The notes under the pieces are model-generated. The model saw only the letters and a program-made list of their open reading frames with translations. It did no database searches and was not told the origin of the DNA. From positions 1 to 64,000 of the forward strand of contig NZ_SPQR01000011.1 in assembly GCF_004766055.1 (NCBI RefSeq): 64,000 bases of DNA, written 5' to 3'. The DNA is from Desulfosporosinus sp. Sb-LF (GTDB lineage: Bacteria; Bacillota; Desulfitobacteriia; Desulfitobacteriales; Desulfitobacteriaceae). Position numbers and translations under genes: made by a program. This document shows, in pieces, positions 25,584 to 34,220 of the stretch (positions are counted from its first letter, which is position 1; each line of letters opens with the position of its first letter).

Positions 25584-27046
25584 TAGTCATCCACCTCCCC
25601 TGCATTGCGGATGGCATTCATCACGGCCAGCGCTTTATTGGCGGATTCCTCATACTCGTTTTCGGGTATGCTGTCCGCCACAATGCCGCCGCCTGCCTGA
25701 ACATATACTTTTCCATCTTTCTTTACAGCCATGCGAATGGCAATACAGGTATCCATATTCCCTGTGAAATCCAGATATCCCAGCGCACCTCCGTAGATTC
25801 CGCGGGGTTCCTTTTCCAACTCCTCAATAATCTCGCACGCCCGGATCTTCGGTGCGCCGGAAAGAGTACCTGCAGGTAACACTACCTCAATGGCGCTGTA
25901 TCCGTCACGTTCGGGCAGAATGTTGCTTTCTACCCGAGAACAGATATGCATGATTTTTGAGTAACGGTGAATCATCATATATTCCGTGACCTCGACAGAA
26001 GAGTACTCAGAAATTTTCCCCAGATCGTTTCTACCCAAATCTACCAGCATATTATGTTCAGAAAGTTCCTTTTCATCAGCCAAAAGCTCCTGTTCCAGTT
26101 TCTTGTCCTCTTCCTCCGTTCTCCCCCTCGGGCGGGAGCCCGCCACTGGAAAAGTAGTAAGCCGACCATTTTGCAAGCGCACAAGCGTCTCAGGAGATGA
26201 ACTCATAATCTCATCTCCGTCGATATTCATATAGACCATATAGGGGGAGGGATTGGTCGTTCTCAATACGCGGTAAGCATTCATGAGGCTTCCTCTGTAA
26301 GGCGTGACAAACTGCCTGGAGATAACAGCCTGGAAGATGTCCCCATCCCTGATGTATTCTTTTACCCGCCCCACGATGGAGCAGTATTCTTGTTTGCTCA
26401 TATTGCAGGTAAATTGCACATTTTTTTCACTCTCGAGTTTTGGCAACGGCTGTGTATCACGTATGATGCCAGCGATGACTTCGAGTTCAGCCATAGCCCG
26501 TCCGTAGTTTTTCAGGACATTGTCAGTTCTCATATTGACTACAATGCAGATCTTTTGTTTTAGATGATCATAGGCGATCACCTTGTCAAACAGCATAAGA
26601 TCAAAATCGTTACAGTCGCCTCGTTTTATATTTAATTTCGGTTCCGTATAACCAATAATGGCATAAGCGAAATATCCTACAAAACCTCCAGTAAAGGGTG
26701 GCATATCAGGCATCTTCGGGGATTTATAGTCCTTCTGAATTTCCCGCAGCACTTCCAAAGGGTTATTGGTTTGTATTCTGGTGATATCACCATTCCGCTC
26801 GATCGTAACCATTTGTTCCTTACAGGACACTCGCATCAGCGGATCGAATCCCAGAAAGGAGTAACGACCCCACTTTTCTCCCCCCTCTACGCTTTCCAAC
26901 AGATAGTAGCGTTTGCTAATACCGGACAACTTGCGCAGCAGTGTAATAGGAGTGATAATATCAGCATAGATTTCCCGACATATGGGTATTATGCTGTACT
27001 CCTTAGCTAATGTCAGTATTCTTTCACAATCCGGTTTATTCATCAT
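25583..27046 (-). CDS. trpE: Anthranilate synthase component I
   Basis: A 487-residue chorismate-using enzyme that commits carbon to tryptophan. LLESVEGGEKWGRYSFLG near residue 50 belongs to the tryptophan feedback site; the chorismate domain carries DIFQAVISR, SSSPETLVRL, PVAGSRPRG, DLGRNDLGK and GTLSGAPKIRA. Three starts crowd behind AAGG: GTG 27052, ATG 27046 and ATG 27043; I report 27046. The operon is controlled by two T-boxes upstream, and probably by feedback inhibition. Confidence 0.95.
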   Translation of the reverse strand: MMNKPDCERILTLAKEYSIIPICREIYADIITPITLLRKLSGISKRYYLLESVEGGEKWGRYSFLGFDPLMRVSCKEQMVTIERNGDITRIQTNNPLEVLREIQKDYKSPKMPDMPPFTGGFVGYFAYAIIGYTEPKLNIKRGDCNDFDLMLFDKVIAYDHLKQKICIVVNMRTDNVLKNYGRAMAELEVIAGIIRDTQPLPKLESEKNVQFTCNMSKQEYCSIVGRVKEYIRDGDIFQAVISRQFVTPYRGSLMNAYRVLRTTNPSPYMVYMNIDGDEIMSSSPETLVRLQNGRLTTFPVAGSRPRGRTEEEDKKLEQELLADEKELSEHNMLVDLGRNDLGKISEYSSVEVTEYMMIHRYSKIMHICSRVESNILPERDGYSAIEVVLPAGTLSGAPKIRACEIIEELEKEPRGIYGGALGYLDFTGNMDTCIAIRMAVKKDGKVYVQAGGGIVADSIPENEYEESANKALAVMNAIRNAGEVDD

Positions 27047-27133
27047 CTTCACCTTATTTCATCGATTACCCTTATTTCAGAAGATAATAGGATGAAACTC
27101 CTTCTTTTCAGATTTTAAAGGGTTTTTGAGCAA

Positions 27134-27402
27134 TAAAAAAAGCTATTGCCCCCGTTAAGGGACAAAAGCTTTTAGCTTCTGCGATACCACCCAAATTGGT
27201 AAATAAATTACCCACTCGTTTTACACACTATCATGCGCACCCCACTGATAACGGGAGGGTTCCCGTCGACGTCTACTCCCTTTCGGTTTCAAGTCGCCCT
27301 CGCAAGTCCATTCAGTGAATTCCTGTATACCGCCTTCCCACCAACCGGCGGCTCTCTGTAATACGTTCCTAAACCTACTTGTCTTGCTCATCGGTTTATA
27401 TA
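27134..27402 (-). promoter_or_regulatory. Tryptophan T-box riboswitch, promoter-distal copy
   Basis: A T-box leader read on the minus strand: specifier codon TGG at 27308-27310 (in GAATGGACT), the T-box core TGGGTGGTATCGC at 27181-27193, and a terminator with stem AGCTTTTGTCCC / GGGGGCAATAGCT and a T-run near 27134-27171. It should let RNA polymerase through to trpE only when uncharged tRNA-Trp is bound. It is the second copy met by polymerase. Confidence 0.92.
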
Positions 27403-27437
27403 TTTAGTTTTTCGGATTATAAAGCGTATTTGACGCA

Positions 27438-27708
27438 TTAAAAAAGCCTTTGCCCCTGTCAAGGGACAAAAGCTTTTAGCTTCTGCGATACCACCCAAAT
27501 TGGTAAATAAATTACCCACTCGTTTTACGCACCATCATGCGCACCCCACTGGTAACGGGAGGGTTCCCGTCGACGTCTACTCCCTTTCGGTTTCAAGTCG
27601 CCCTCGCAAGTCCATTCAGTGAATTCCTGTATACCGCCTTCCCACCAACCGGCGACTCTCTGTAATACGTTCCTAAACCTACTTCTCTTGCTCATCGGTT
27701 TATCTAAT
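27438..27708 (-). promoter_or_regulatory. Tryptophan T-box riboswitch, promoter-proximal copy
   Basis: It matches the other copy over about 260 bases with only about five differences and is displaced by exactly 304 bases: specifier TGG at 27612-27614, T-box core at 27485-27497, and terminator at about 27439-27473. It is met first by polymerase. Near identity points to recent duplication or gene conversion. Confidence 0.92.
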
Positions 27709-27725
27709 GTAATAAAGAATAAACG

Positions 27726-27754
27726 TTATAGCATTATTTGTCAACCTATTTTCA
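27726..27754 (-). promoter_or_regulatory. trp operon promoter
   Basis: Minus-strand TTGACA (27749-27754), a 17-base spacer and TATTCT (27726-27731), just ahead of the first T-box. The -35 is consensus, and transcription should start near 27719. Confidence 0.8.
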
Positions 27755-27818
27755 ACTTTTATGATGCAATTTTAACGCAGGGCTCCGCACAATTTCCCCG
27801 GATATCTGTGCGAATTTT

Positions 27819-28625
27819 TCATGGCTTAATGTGCCTGGAAGTAATCTTTTGAAACATCACCAATAGCCCAACGCTAAGTCTATAAATAGAATCAATGTTG
27901 AGATTGCCCTCCGCAGACGAATCGAAAAAAACGTTAAGCTTGGATTCTAGTTCCTCTTCTGGTTTAGTGTAACAAAGGAGCATTGGAAGCTTTGGGAGAG
28001 GGTGTAACACAAGGGAAATATCAGAAGAGAAACTAGTCTCCACTGGCTTTCCGCTAAAAATACAAATCATGTCCTTAATAAGATCAGGATGGTTATCAGT
28101 AAGTTGTTTTAAAGGTTTTTCAAACTTATGTTCGAAATATGAATCCCATATTGTCTTATTACTAAGTTCCCTGAACGGAACCCATTTCATGGAAAGATCA
28201 TTTCCTGCACTGTCAATAATATAGTTGAGTAATGGTACCGTCACCCATTCATTAATATGGCAGTCAGATGTAATATTCCCCTCAGGATCAACCTTAAAGT
28301 CCTTTCCAAGACACTTAATGGTCAACTTATTACCAGAAAGCGTAGCCCCCAATCGTTCCACAGATGCAGAAAAATCAATGGTAGCAACTTTTCGTTTCAA
28401 CGGCTCGAGTATTTGCTTCAGTTGCTCCTCAGGGGTCGCTTGTTTGATAATTTTCCCATCAAGTTCCTCAATGATCTTGCTCTCCATATGAGGGCATTCG
28501 TTGAGCCGTTTTTCTCCCTTTATTACCGCAGCGGCAAACGCCAAGCAGGTCGCCACCCCACACAGTTTACAATTTGTTTTTGGAAGTAACTTGTAAATTT
28601 CCAGAGGATTATCTAGTTGTGACAT
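27819..28625 (-). CDS. DUF3786 protein with N-terminal FeS domain
   Basis: A 268-residue protein. Residues about 10-50 carry a corrinoid-protein-type [4Fe-4S] motif (TNCKLCGVATCLAFAAAV with a later ECPHM). The remainder matches the layout of DUF3786, often found with this FeS domain in anaerobes with C1 metabolism. GGAAGGGG precedes the ATG. Its function is unknown; electron transfer or cofactor-linked chemistry is an inference from the FeS motif. It stands alone, just upstream of the trp promoter. Confidence 0.75.
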   Translation of the reverse strand: MSQLDNPLEIYKLLPKTNCKLCGVATCLAFAAAVIKGEKRLNECPHMESKIIEELDGKIIKQATPEEQLKQILEPLKRKVATIDFSASVERLGATLSGNKLTIKCLGKDFKVDPEGNITSDCHINEWVTVPLLNYIIDSAGNDLSMKWVPFRELSNKTIWDSYFEHKFEKPLKQLTDNHPDLIKDMICIFSGKPVETSFSSDISLVLHPLPKLPMLLCYTKPEEELESKLNVFFDSSAEGNLNIDSIYRLSVGLLVMFQKITSRHIKP

Positions 28626-28735
28626 ATCGCATTACCCCTTCCAATAGATTCACTGATAAAGCATTTGGGGCATAAAACTTTGTTATAATTCAACGCTAAA
28701 CGTCTGACAGCGCCAGCGGGGTTGCTTAGCTTGTG

Positions 28736-29320
28736 TTAACGATTATGAGTAAATATTAAGTCATCTAGGGCACGTTTGGGCACATGATGAATTCCTTGCT
28801 GATCTCTCCAGTATTTTATGTCTCCGGATTCACCTAATTTTTCTATGACTACCACCTCTTTTGGTTTACCCAAAGCAATCACAGATACGATTTCAAAATG
28901 ACCGGGTAAGTTCAGTTCTTGGGCTAGAGCGACACGATCAATCGCATTAAATTGGCAGCCTCCTAACCCTTTTTCGGTTGCACCCAACAAAATGCTCTGA
29001 ATGGCAATTCCATGGTCCCAGAAGAAACCTTTACTGATTTTTTGATCATGAAGCACGATCACGTAGGCACTAGGCCTCTCCCCTTCTTCTGGCCCGTCCC
29101 AGTCTTTTAAGTAACCAGCCCATTTTAATGTTTTGAAAATCCGTTGATTTGTTTCGAGCCTTTGAGATAAAAAGAACTTTAACGATTGGTGGTTCCCACC
29201 TGTTGAAGAAAGTCTTGCAAGATCAATAAGTTCTCTTAAGGTCTGCTGACTGACATCTACGTCTTGATAAAATCGGCGATAGGTCCGGTTTTTTTCAATA
29301 AGTTCACGAATCATTATCAT
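28736..29320 (-). CDS. Nitroreductase family FMN protein
   Basis: A 194-residue nitroreductase-fold protein. MIRELIEKNRTYRRFYQDV is the N-terminal phosphate-binding segment for FMN, STGGNHQSLKFF follows, and ATEKGLGGCQFNAID is the second FMN-contact block. AAGGAGG precedes two in-frame ATGs (29320 and 29314); the first is reported. Members reduce nitro compounds, quinones or flavins with NAD(P)H; the substrate is unknown. It is a single gene. Confidence 0.85.
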   Translation of the reverse strand: MIMIRELIEKNRTYRRFYQDVDVSQQTLRELIDLARLSSTGGNHQSLKFFLSQRLETNQRIFKTLKWAGYLKDWDGPEEGERPSAYVIVLHDQKISKGFFWDHGIAIQSILLGATEKGLGGCQFNAIDRVALAQELNLPGHFEIVSVIALGKPKEVVVIEKLGESGDIKYWRDQQGIHHVPKRALDDLIFTHNR

Positions 29321-29384
29321 AGTCCTCCTTGTTTAGCCAAGAGTTACATTTTACATTATTTCTTAGCTTTTGCCTTGAAACCCA

Positions 29385-29428
29385 AAACCTGCTAAGAGAC
29401 CCATACTAATATGACTCTTTAGCAGGTT
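29385..29428 (-). terminator. Terminator of the amidohydrolase gene
   Basis: AACCTGCTAAGAG (left) and CTCTTTAGCAGGTT (right) pair with one bulge. The stem begins inside the amidohydrolase stop codon and ends in GGTTTTGGGTTT on the minus strand. Confidence 0.75.
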
Positions 29429-30593
29429 ATCTTAAGTCACTCACAAGTTGAAGTAAACTCATTGGGGTTCCGACGTCTAACCTCCCCAATTCAGGGCTAC
29501 CGAGAATCTGAGCATTTTCATGAGTGGCCATTCGGTAGACTTCCAACTTCGGAATCCCGGCTTGAACCATCCAGTCCATTTCATCATAAAAGCTCTGTGC
29601 GTGCGGTACTCGATAAGCACCAGCATCTGTGCCTACACCCAGTCGGACTTTTAAATGATAGGCCTCGCGGATTTTAGTAAGTTGCACCTCCAGAATGCGT
29701 TTCAACGTATCGATTTCATGGGAAGAGTAACGATCCGTGGGATATTTCAAGAGATTTCCGATTGGTGCGACCGTTGGGACCCAGGCAATTCCTTTTTCTT
29801 TCATACGCTCAAGTTGTCCGGTCTTCATATAATATCCGTGTTCAATCGAATCAACCCCAGCCGTTATGGCCACGGAAATTCCCTCTTCCCCACTAGCATG
29901 AGCCATGACGGGTATTCCACGTTTATGAGCCGCCTCGACGACCTCTCCTAACTCCTCAACCGTCCATTGAGTTGGACCTACCCCCTGAAAATCATCAAAC
30001 TTGATCAATCCTGTCACGACGACTTTGAGTTGATCTATGCCTTGGCCGAAGAAATCAATCTCCTTCTCCCGCCACTCTAAAAGATCTTTGAAGCCACGAC
30101 CCAAAAAACGACCATACATTCCCGCTCGATTCACAGCCTCATGTACAGATATGACCCTAGGTCCAGACCATACTCCTTCCTTGACCTTTTTTTTTGCCCT
30201 CCAAGAAAAGCCGGGTAAGTCACCACCATCTCGAATAGCCACAATTCCCATCTCAAGATAATGCTGCAAAAAACCCTTGATGTTTTCCTCAATCAAGAAA
30301 GGCTGAGCCCAATTCTCCAAGCACTGATAAAAATCTAGGCTATCTAACGCTAAATGCACATGGGCATCTATCCATCCAGGCAACAGGAAATAGGAATCCC
30401 AAAGCAGTGTCGTTTTAGGGTAACTTTCTAAATGGTCTAAAGGCTGCAAGGAGTTGACCTTACCCTCCTTCCATTTCAGAAGCACCGATTGGGAGCACAA
30501 GCCCAGCTCGGGGCTCCAAAACCCTGCGACGACCGCTTCTCCTTCATAAGGAATCTCGAAAAATTTTTGTTCTGCACTGCACGAAATATTCAT
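29427..30593 (-). CDS. Metal-dependent amidohydrolase
   Basis: A 388-residue member of the imidazolonepropionase/prolidase-like amidohydrolase group. The metal site is HVHLALDS near the N-terminal third, a lysine in QLKVVVTG is a likely carboxylated metal bridge, MAHASGEEG and IEHGYYM give two more histidines, and LGVGTDAG the catalytic aspartate. It has no signal peptide, so it should act in the cytoplasm. No start has a good ribosome site: ATG 30593 (AGGG two bases away) is preferred over TTG 30608. The substrate is not known. Confidence 0.8.
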   Translation of the reverse strand: MNISCSAEQKFFEIPYEGEAVVAGFWSPELGLCSQSVLLKWKEGKVNSLQPLDHLESYPKTTLLWDSYFLLPGWIDAHVHLALDSLDFYQCLENWAQPFLIEENIKGFLQHYLEMGIVAIRDGGDLPGFSWRAKKKVKEGVWSGPRVISVHEAVNRAGMYGRFLGRGFKDLLEWREKEIDFFGQGIDQLKVVVTGLIKFDDFQGVGPTQWTVEELGEVVEAAHKRGIPVMAHASGEEGISVAITAGVDSIEHGYYMKTGQLERMKEKGIAWVPTVAPIGNLLKYPTDRYSSHEIDTLKRILEVQLTKIREAYHLKVRLGVGTDAGAYRVPHAQSFYDEMDWMVQAGIPKLEVYRMATHENAQILGSPELGRLDVGTPMSLLQLVSDLR

Positions 30594-31144
30594 TACCCTA
30601 TACGTCAAGCGTGTATTTCAAGGTTGTTGTTATAACATCCATGTTCATAATCTGCTTCCTTTCATGAGCGTAAAAATCTCTCAACTATCCCCTTGATTTT
30701 TCATAGGTAGACCCAATGCCCTTTGCCATGCTCCCTTCCATCATAGATATCTCAGATGGATAGAGATGGCTCCCTAAATAAAGGTATTCGCCATATACTT
30801 CAATTTTCCTACTCATTTTTCTATTAAAACCTGCTTTTGTGTGGGCTCTTAATTAGATGCGAGTATTCGGTTGTTTTTCTGATTGGTGAACCTGCTTCAC
30901 TTGATGATTCAATGGGGGTTCATGAATTGTGCTGAATTAAAAGTAATCTGTAAGGGGTGGAATACATGTCCGAACAATCGATCTTATCGTTAACCAATCT
31001 AGATAAACAATATGCACAATTTCTCACCTCAAGATTAATGATAAAGACTTCCCTAATATAAGAATCAAAACTTTAATGATTTTTGATGTTTTTGATAAAG
31101 AGCCACCATTTTAAACGTGGCTTTTATCCCACAGTCTCGTCGTC
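30594..31144. other. Intergenic region with one possible small ORF
   Basis: The region upstream of the amidohydrolase is AT-rich. A 31-codon plus-strand frame (30966-31061, MSEQSILSLTNLDKQ...) has a clear AAGGGG site six bases before its ATG, and a hairpin follows at 31094-31128 (GATAAAGAGCCAC / GTGGCTTTTATC) that may end both it and the convergent MerR-family gene. Nothing else was recognised. The small frame may be a relic of a longer gene. Confidence 0.4.
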
Positions 31145-31909
31145 TTATTTTTTCGTACCCGTATAAATGAAGACCGCATCTCTTAGGAATTCTGCAGCGC
31201 CCGGTTGTTTTTCATCATAGTATGCCGTAAATCTTGGATCATCCACATACATTTGAGCAAGTCCAGCATGGGCGTCTTTTGAATAGCTATCCCAATAATA
31301 GCATAGCCACTGACGATGGAGATCTGCTGTTTTTTGAGCGAGTTTTCCAGCAGGGTCGCCCGTTTTAAAAGCAGAATGTAGGGTTTCGATAACCTCATTA
31401 GCAAGCTTCGTTACTTCGTCGTATTGCTCTCGCGACATACTCGCAACTTTTTGATTTGACTTCTTAATCGTTTCATCGTCATATTTCTCGCGAATTTCCT
31501 TGCCATACTTTGCTTCATTGTCATCCACGAGTTTTTGCTTAAAGCCTTCAAATTTTTCTTTATTCGACATGATAATTCTCCCTTCGGTTAGCGAAATAGT
31601 CTTATCAATATTGGAAAGTAACACATTCAACTGCACTCTTTTTTCAAGAAGCTTCTCACGATGTTCTCTCAGTGCCTTTGCACCGTCGAAAGAAGGTGCT
31701 GTCATAATAGCTTTAATAGTTTCTAAGCCCACGCCTAACTCTCTATAAAAAAGAATTTGTTGCAACCGATCAACTTCAGCTTGACCATAAATTCGATACC
31801 CTGACGAGCTAATTCTTGCCGGCTTAAGAATTCCTATCTCGTCATAATATCTCAGAGTACGAGTACTTACACCCGCCATTCGACCTAATTTTTGCACCGT
31901 GTATTCCAT
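31145..31909 (-). CDS. MerR-family regulator with TipAS domain
   Basis: A 254-residue TipA-like activator. Residues 1-70 are a MerR winged helix (YTVQKLGRMAGVSTRTLRYYDEIGILKP), about 75-115 a dimerising coiled coil, and about 125-250 a TipAS ligand domain rich in aromatic residues (HRQWLCYYWDSYSKDAH). TipAS domains bind thiopeptides or other antibiotics and switch on their own promoter or resistance genes. The ATG at 31909 follows AGGAGGTGATCAC; an earlier in-frame codon (31927) lacks a site. It probably regulates itself through the 19-base-spacer promoter just upstream. No efflux gene is adjacent. Confidence 0.88.
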   Translation of the reverse strand: MEYTVQKLGRMAGVSTRTLRYYDEIGILKPARISSSGYRIYGQAEVDRLQQILFYRELGVGLETIKAIMTAPSFDGAKALREHREKLLEKRVQLNVLLSNIDKTISLTEGRIIMSNKEKFEGFKQKLVDDNEAKYGKEIREKYDDETIKKSNQKVASMSREQYDEVTKLANEVIETLHSAFKTGDPAGKLAQKTADLHRQWLCYYWDSYSKDAHAGLAQMYVDDPRFTAYYDEKQPGAAEFLRDAVFIYTGTKK

Positions 31910-31931
31910 GTGATCACCTCCTGACAAAATT

Positions 31932-31968
31932 ACTATACACCTTTACGCTGCGTCAATGTAAAGAGGTG
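31932..31968 (-). promoter_or_regulatory. MerR-type promoter and operator of the TipA-like gene
   Basis: On the minus strand TTTACA (31957-31962), a 19-base spacer and TATAGT (31932-31937). The dyad CACCTCTTTAC / GTAAAGGTG (31938-31968) fills the spacer. A 19-base spacer with a centred dyad is diagnostic of MerR-family control. Confidence 0.85.
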
Positions 31969-32073
31969 TTTTAGATGTTTCTTTAAACTTAAGAGAAATT
32001 GACTTTTAATAAGGATTCGTTTATAGGTAAAAAGTATGATAGATTAGTCTTTCCTAATATGGCTTCTAAGAAA

Positions 32074-32093
32074 TCCGCCCAGAACCGGGCGGA
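32074..32093 (-). terminator. Second of two terminators after the MutL-like gene
   Basis: TCCGCCC and GGGCGGA pair around a six-base loop. It lies 22 bases beyond the first hairpin on the minus strand and is followed by TTTCTTAG. Confidence 0.7.
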
Positions 32094-32114
32094 AAACAAG
32101 TTTGCAAAGACAAA

Positions 32115-32138
32115 ACCGCTGGCATAAAGTCCAGCGGT
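32115..32138 (-). terminator. First terminator after the MutL-like gene
   Basis: ACCGCTGG and CCAGCGGT pair around an eight-base loop, just past the stop codon, followed by TTTTGTCTTT on the minus strand. Confidence 0.85.
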
Positions 32139-32144
32139 CTACTT

Positions 32145-33092
32145 CTAATTCTCCACTCCTAAGGATTCACGCAATAACTGCCAAGCTCCTTGCCGAAAGG
32201 GCGTTGTTAAAACTCCCAAGGATGCCATTATACAATCTTTATCTAACAACATAGCTATGCTCCCTTGAGGAAATAAATCATCCTTCATTCCTTGAATGCT
32301 TCCCCTCATAATTTCAAGGCCATTCGGTAACTGAGTCAGTGCCACACCTGTTCCAACGATCCATCGAATCTTTGTTAAATCCCGTCCCGCGACGCTCGTA
32401 ACTTTACCACCCGCCTCATTATCATTATAAGATCGTCCACTATGCCGTTGTAACACAATGGTCACTGCCGCTGCAGTTAACTCCGCGCTAAGGGCTATTT
32501 CTTCCGGCGTCTCAGGCCTAGATTTTAAGAGTTTTTCCCAGTCTTGACCATGATGCTCCTTAATCTTATTTTCACCTATGAGTTTAACTAACGCCAAAGC
32601 GTTAATAAAAATGCCTAGATCTTCTCCTACCGTTCGTTGCGCTAATGGTTCCGACATCAAGGTTACCGAGTATACATCCGTAGATTCACTTCCAACATCA
32701 AGGACTAAGACATCTCCTACTTCTTCATAAATCAGTTGAACAGCCTTCATGATTGCTCTTGGAGTTGGCAATATCCTACCAGTGACAATCTGCAAACTAT
32801 CCTGAATTTCCAGAGCATTAAGAGTATTTTGTCCATTGCCCTCCTGAACGTTGCGCCATGTCGATGCCGAACTCGTAGCATAAAATGGAATTTTACCTAA
32901 AGAACCAACTGGCCCAATATCTTTTTCTAAATCTGTTACAGCCAATCTTATTCCAATTTCGACATCCCCATCGAGTAGTGTCGTCGGAGAAACCCCTTGG
33001 CCAAGTAACCTAGGATTCTCCGTATCTAAATCACTAAAGGCATTTACAACCGTCATCTCACTCCCAATTTCGGACACTAAAACCTTTTGCAT
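32145..33092 (-). CDS. Short MutL/GlmL-like ASKHA-fold protein
   Basis: A 315-residue protein whose ends match the MutL family that accompanies B12-dependent glutamate and ornithine mutases: VSEIGSEMTVVNAF is the N-terminal ATP-binding block, QGVSPTTLLDGDVEIGI follows, and VLVLDVGSESTDVYSV is the second phosphate block. Typical MutL proteins have about 450-470 residues; here the segment between ATSSAS (about 74) and ILPTPRAIM (about 107) is very short, so about 140 residues of the usual middle are missing without a frame break. No mutase subunit is adjacent. GAGGGAG precedes the ATG. It may be a compact variant with another partner. The function is unknown. Confidence 0.7.
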   Translation of the reverse strand: MQKVLVSEIGSEMTVVNAFSDLDTENPRLLGQGVSPTTLLDGDVEIGIRLAVTDLEKDIGPVGSLGKIPFYATSSASTWRNVQEGNGQNTLNALEIQDSLQIVTGRILPTPRAIMKAVQLIYEEVGDVLVLDVGSESTDVYSVTLMSEPLAQRTVGEDLGIFINALALVKLIGENKIKEHHGQDWEKLLKSRPETPEEIALSAELTAAAVTIVLQRHSGRSYNDNEAGGKVTSVAGRDLTKIRWIVGTGVALTQLPNGLEIMRGSIQGMKDDLFPQGSIAMLLDKDCIMASLGVLTTPFRQGAWQLLRESLGVEN

Positions 33093-33365
33093 ATTTCTTC
33101 TCCCTCACTTTGGCAATTTCTAGGTAGATATTATAGTGCCCTGAAAATTAAAAAGCTTGCAAATACTATTAAAGACTGTGAGGATGCCATTCTTGACTTT
33201 TCGAGCGCCTTTTGCGCGGTGTAAACCAATTTTAATATAAAATTCCAGGAAAGTTTATAACCGGTATTTTATCCAACAACTTGTACTATTTTTCTAGGTA
33301 GTTAGCATGTATACTTCACTTTGCGGGCCTTGAAAGCAACTAGTAACATGAAAGGGGTCTTTCAA

Positions 33366-34022
33366 GTGAAAAAATGCATTATTTTAATGACGTTAGTCTT
33401 AACAACTATAATCTCCTCATCTTCAGTAACCCAAGCCGCAACATTAACGGTTGGGACAACCGGTACGGAAATCCGCATTTTGCAATCAGAGCTCCAAACC
33501 TTAAATTATGATCTTGGGTCAGTGGACGGTATTTACGGAAGTAAAACCAAAGTTGCTGTTCAGAAGTTTCAACAGGATAACCATTTATTAGCAGATGGAA
33601 TTGCCGGGCCACAAACACAAGAAGCCTTAAAAAAAGCAACTATTTCACCTCAGGAAAAAACTACTACGCAAATCATTAGTACTGCCAAAGGTTTCTTAGG
33701 CGTTCCCTATAAATGGGGAGGCACTACTCCTGAGGGCTTTGACTGCTCTGGCTTTACACGTTATGTTTTTGCTAGCCATAATATTTCTTTGCCACGTGTT
33801 AGCCTTGATCAATACGGAGTCGGTACCCCAGTGGCCTTTAGCGATCTCATTCCAGGTGACCTGGTTTTCTTTAACCTTACCTCTGGAACGCAAATTAGTC
33901 ATGTAGGCATCTATATTGGGAATAATCAATTCATCAGTGCAACTAGTAGTAAGGGAATTGCTATTTACAGCTTTACTCCTTATTGGGCCAACGTATATGT
34001 CGGGGCCAAACGTATGTTGTAA
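33366..34022 (+). CDS. Secreted NlpC/P60 endopeptidase with peptidoglycan-binding domain
   Basis: A 218-residue exported wall hydrolase. A signal peptide (to about residue 25, ending VTQAA) is followed by one peptidoglycan-binding domain (TEIRILQSELQTLNYDLG, DGIYGSKTKVAVQKFQ) and a C-terminal NlpC/P60 domain. The catalytic cysteine is in GFDCSGFTRYVF and the histidine in SHVGIYIGNN. It should cut cell-wall peptides, as in spore or vegetative wall turnover. I chose the GTG at 33366, eight bases after AAAGGGG, because the longer frame would put a charged tail before the signal peptide. It is a single gene. Confidence 0.9.
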   Translation: MKKCIILMTLVLTTIISSSSVTQAATLTVGTTGTEIRILQSELQTLNYDLGSVDGIYGSKTKVAVQKFQQDNHLLADGIAGPQTQEALKKATISPQEKTTTQIISTAKGFLGVPYKWGGTTPEGFDCSGFTRYVFASHNISLPRVSLDQYGVGTPVAFSDLIPGDLVFFNLTSGTQISHVGIYIGNNQFISATSSKGIAIYSFTPYWANVYVGAKRML

Positions 34023-34111
34023 AGCCCATTACCTGAAATAAATTCAGAAGACATGCTCTAAGATATTAGAAACTTTAGCAGGCAGCATTTACCCTCTCTT
34101 TAATTTTTTAG

Positions 34112-34154
34112 AAGAGGCCCATAATCCATTTTAGTAGTGGATTATGGGCCTCTT
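34112..34154. terminator. Long perfect hairpin between convergent genes
   Basis: AAGAGGCCCATAATCCA (17 bases) pairs perfectly with its complement around a nine-base loop, between the NlpC/P60 gene and the convergent nitroreductase gene. Neither side has a long T-run, so termination would rely on the very stable stem. Confidence 0.7.
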
Positions 34155-34220
34155 ACATCAGTTTTAATTCACCCTTGTCATAAACTTCAAGAGCTTTAAC
34201 CTTTATATAAAATTATCTCA

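Noticed and set aside
27134-27708. CRISPR-like repeat
   Set aside because: Only two copies of about 270 bases, each with T-box specifier, core and terminator; they are tandem riboswitches.
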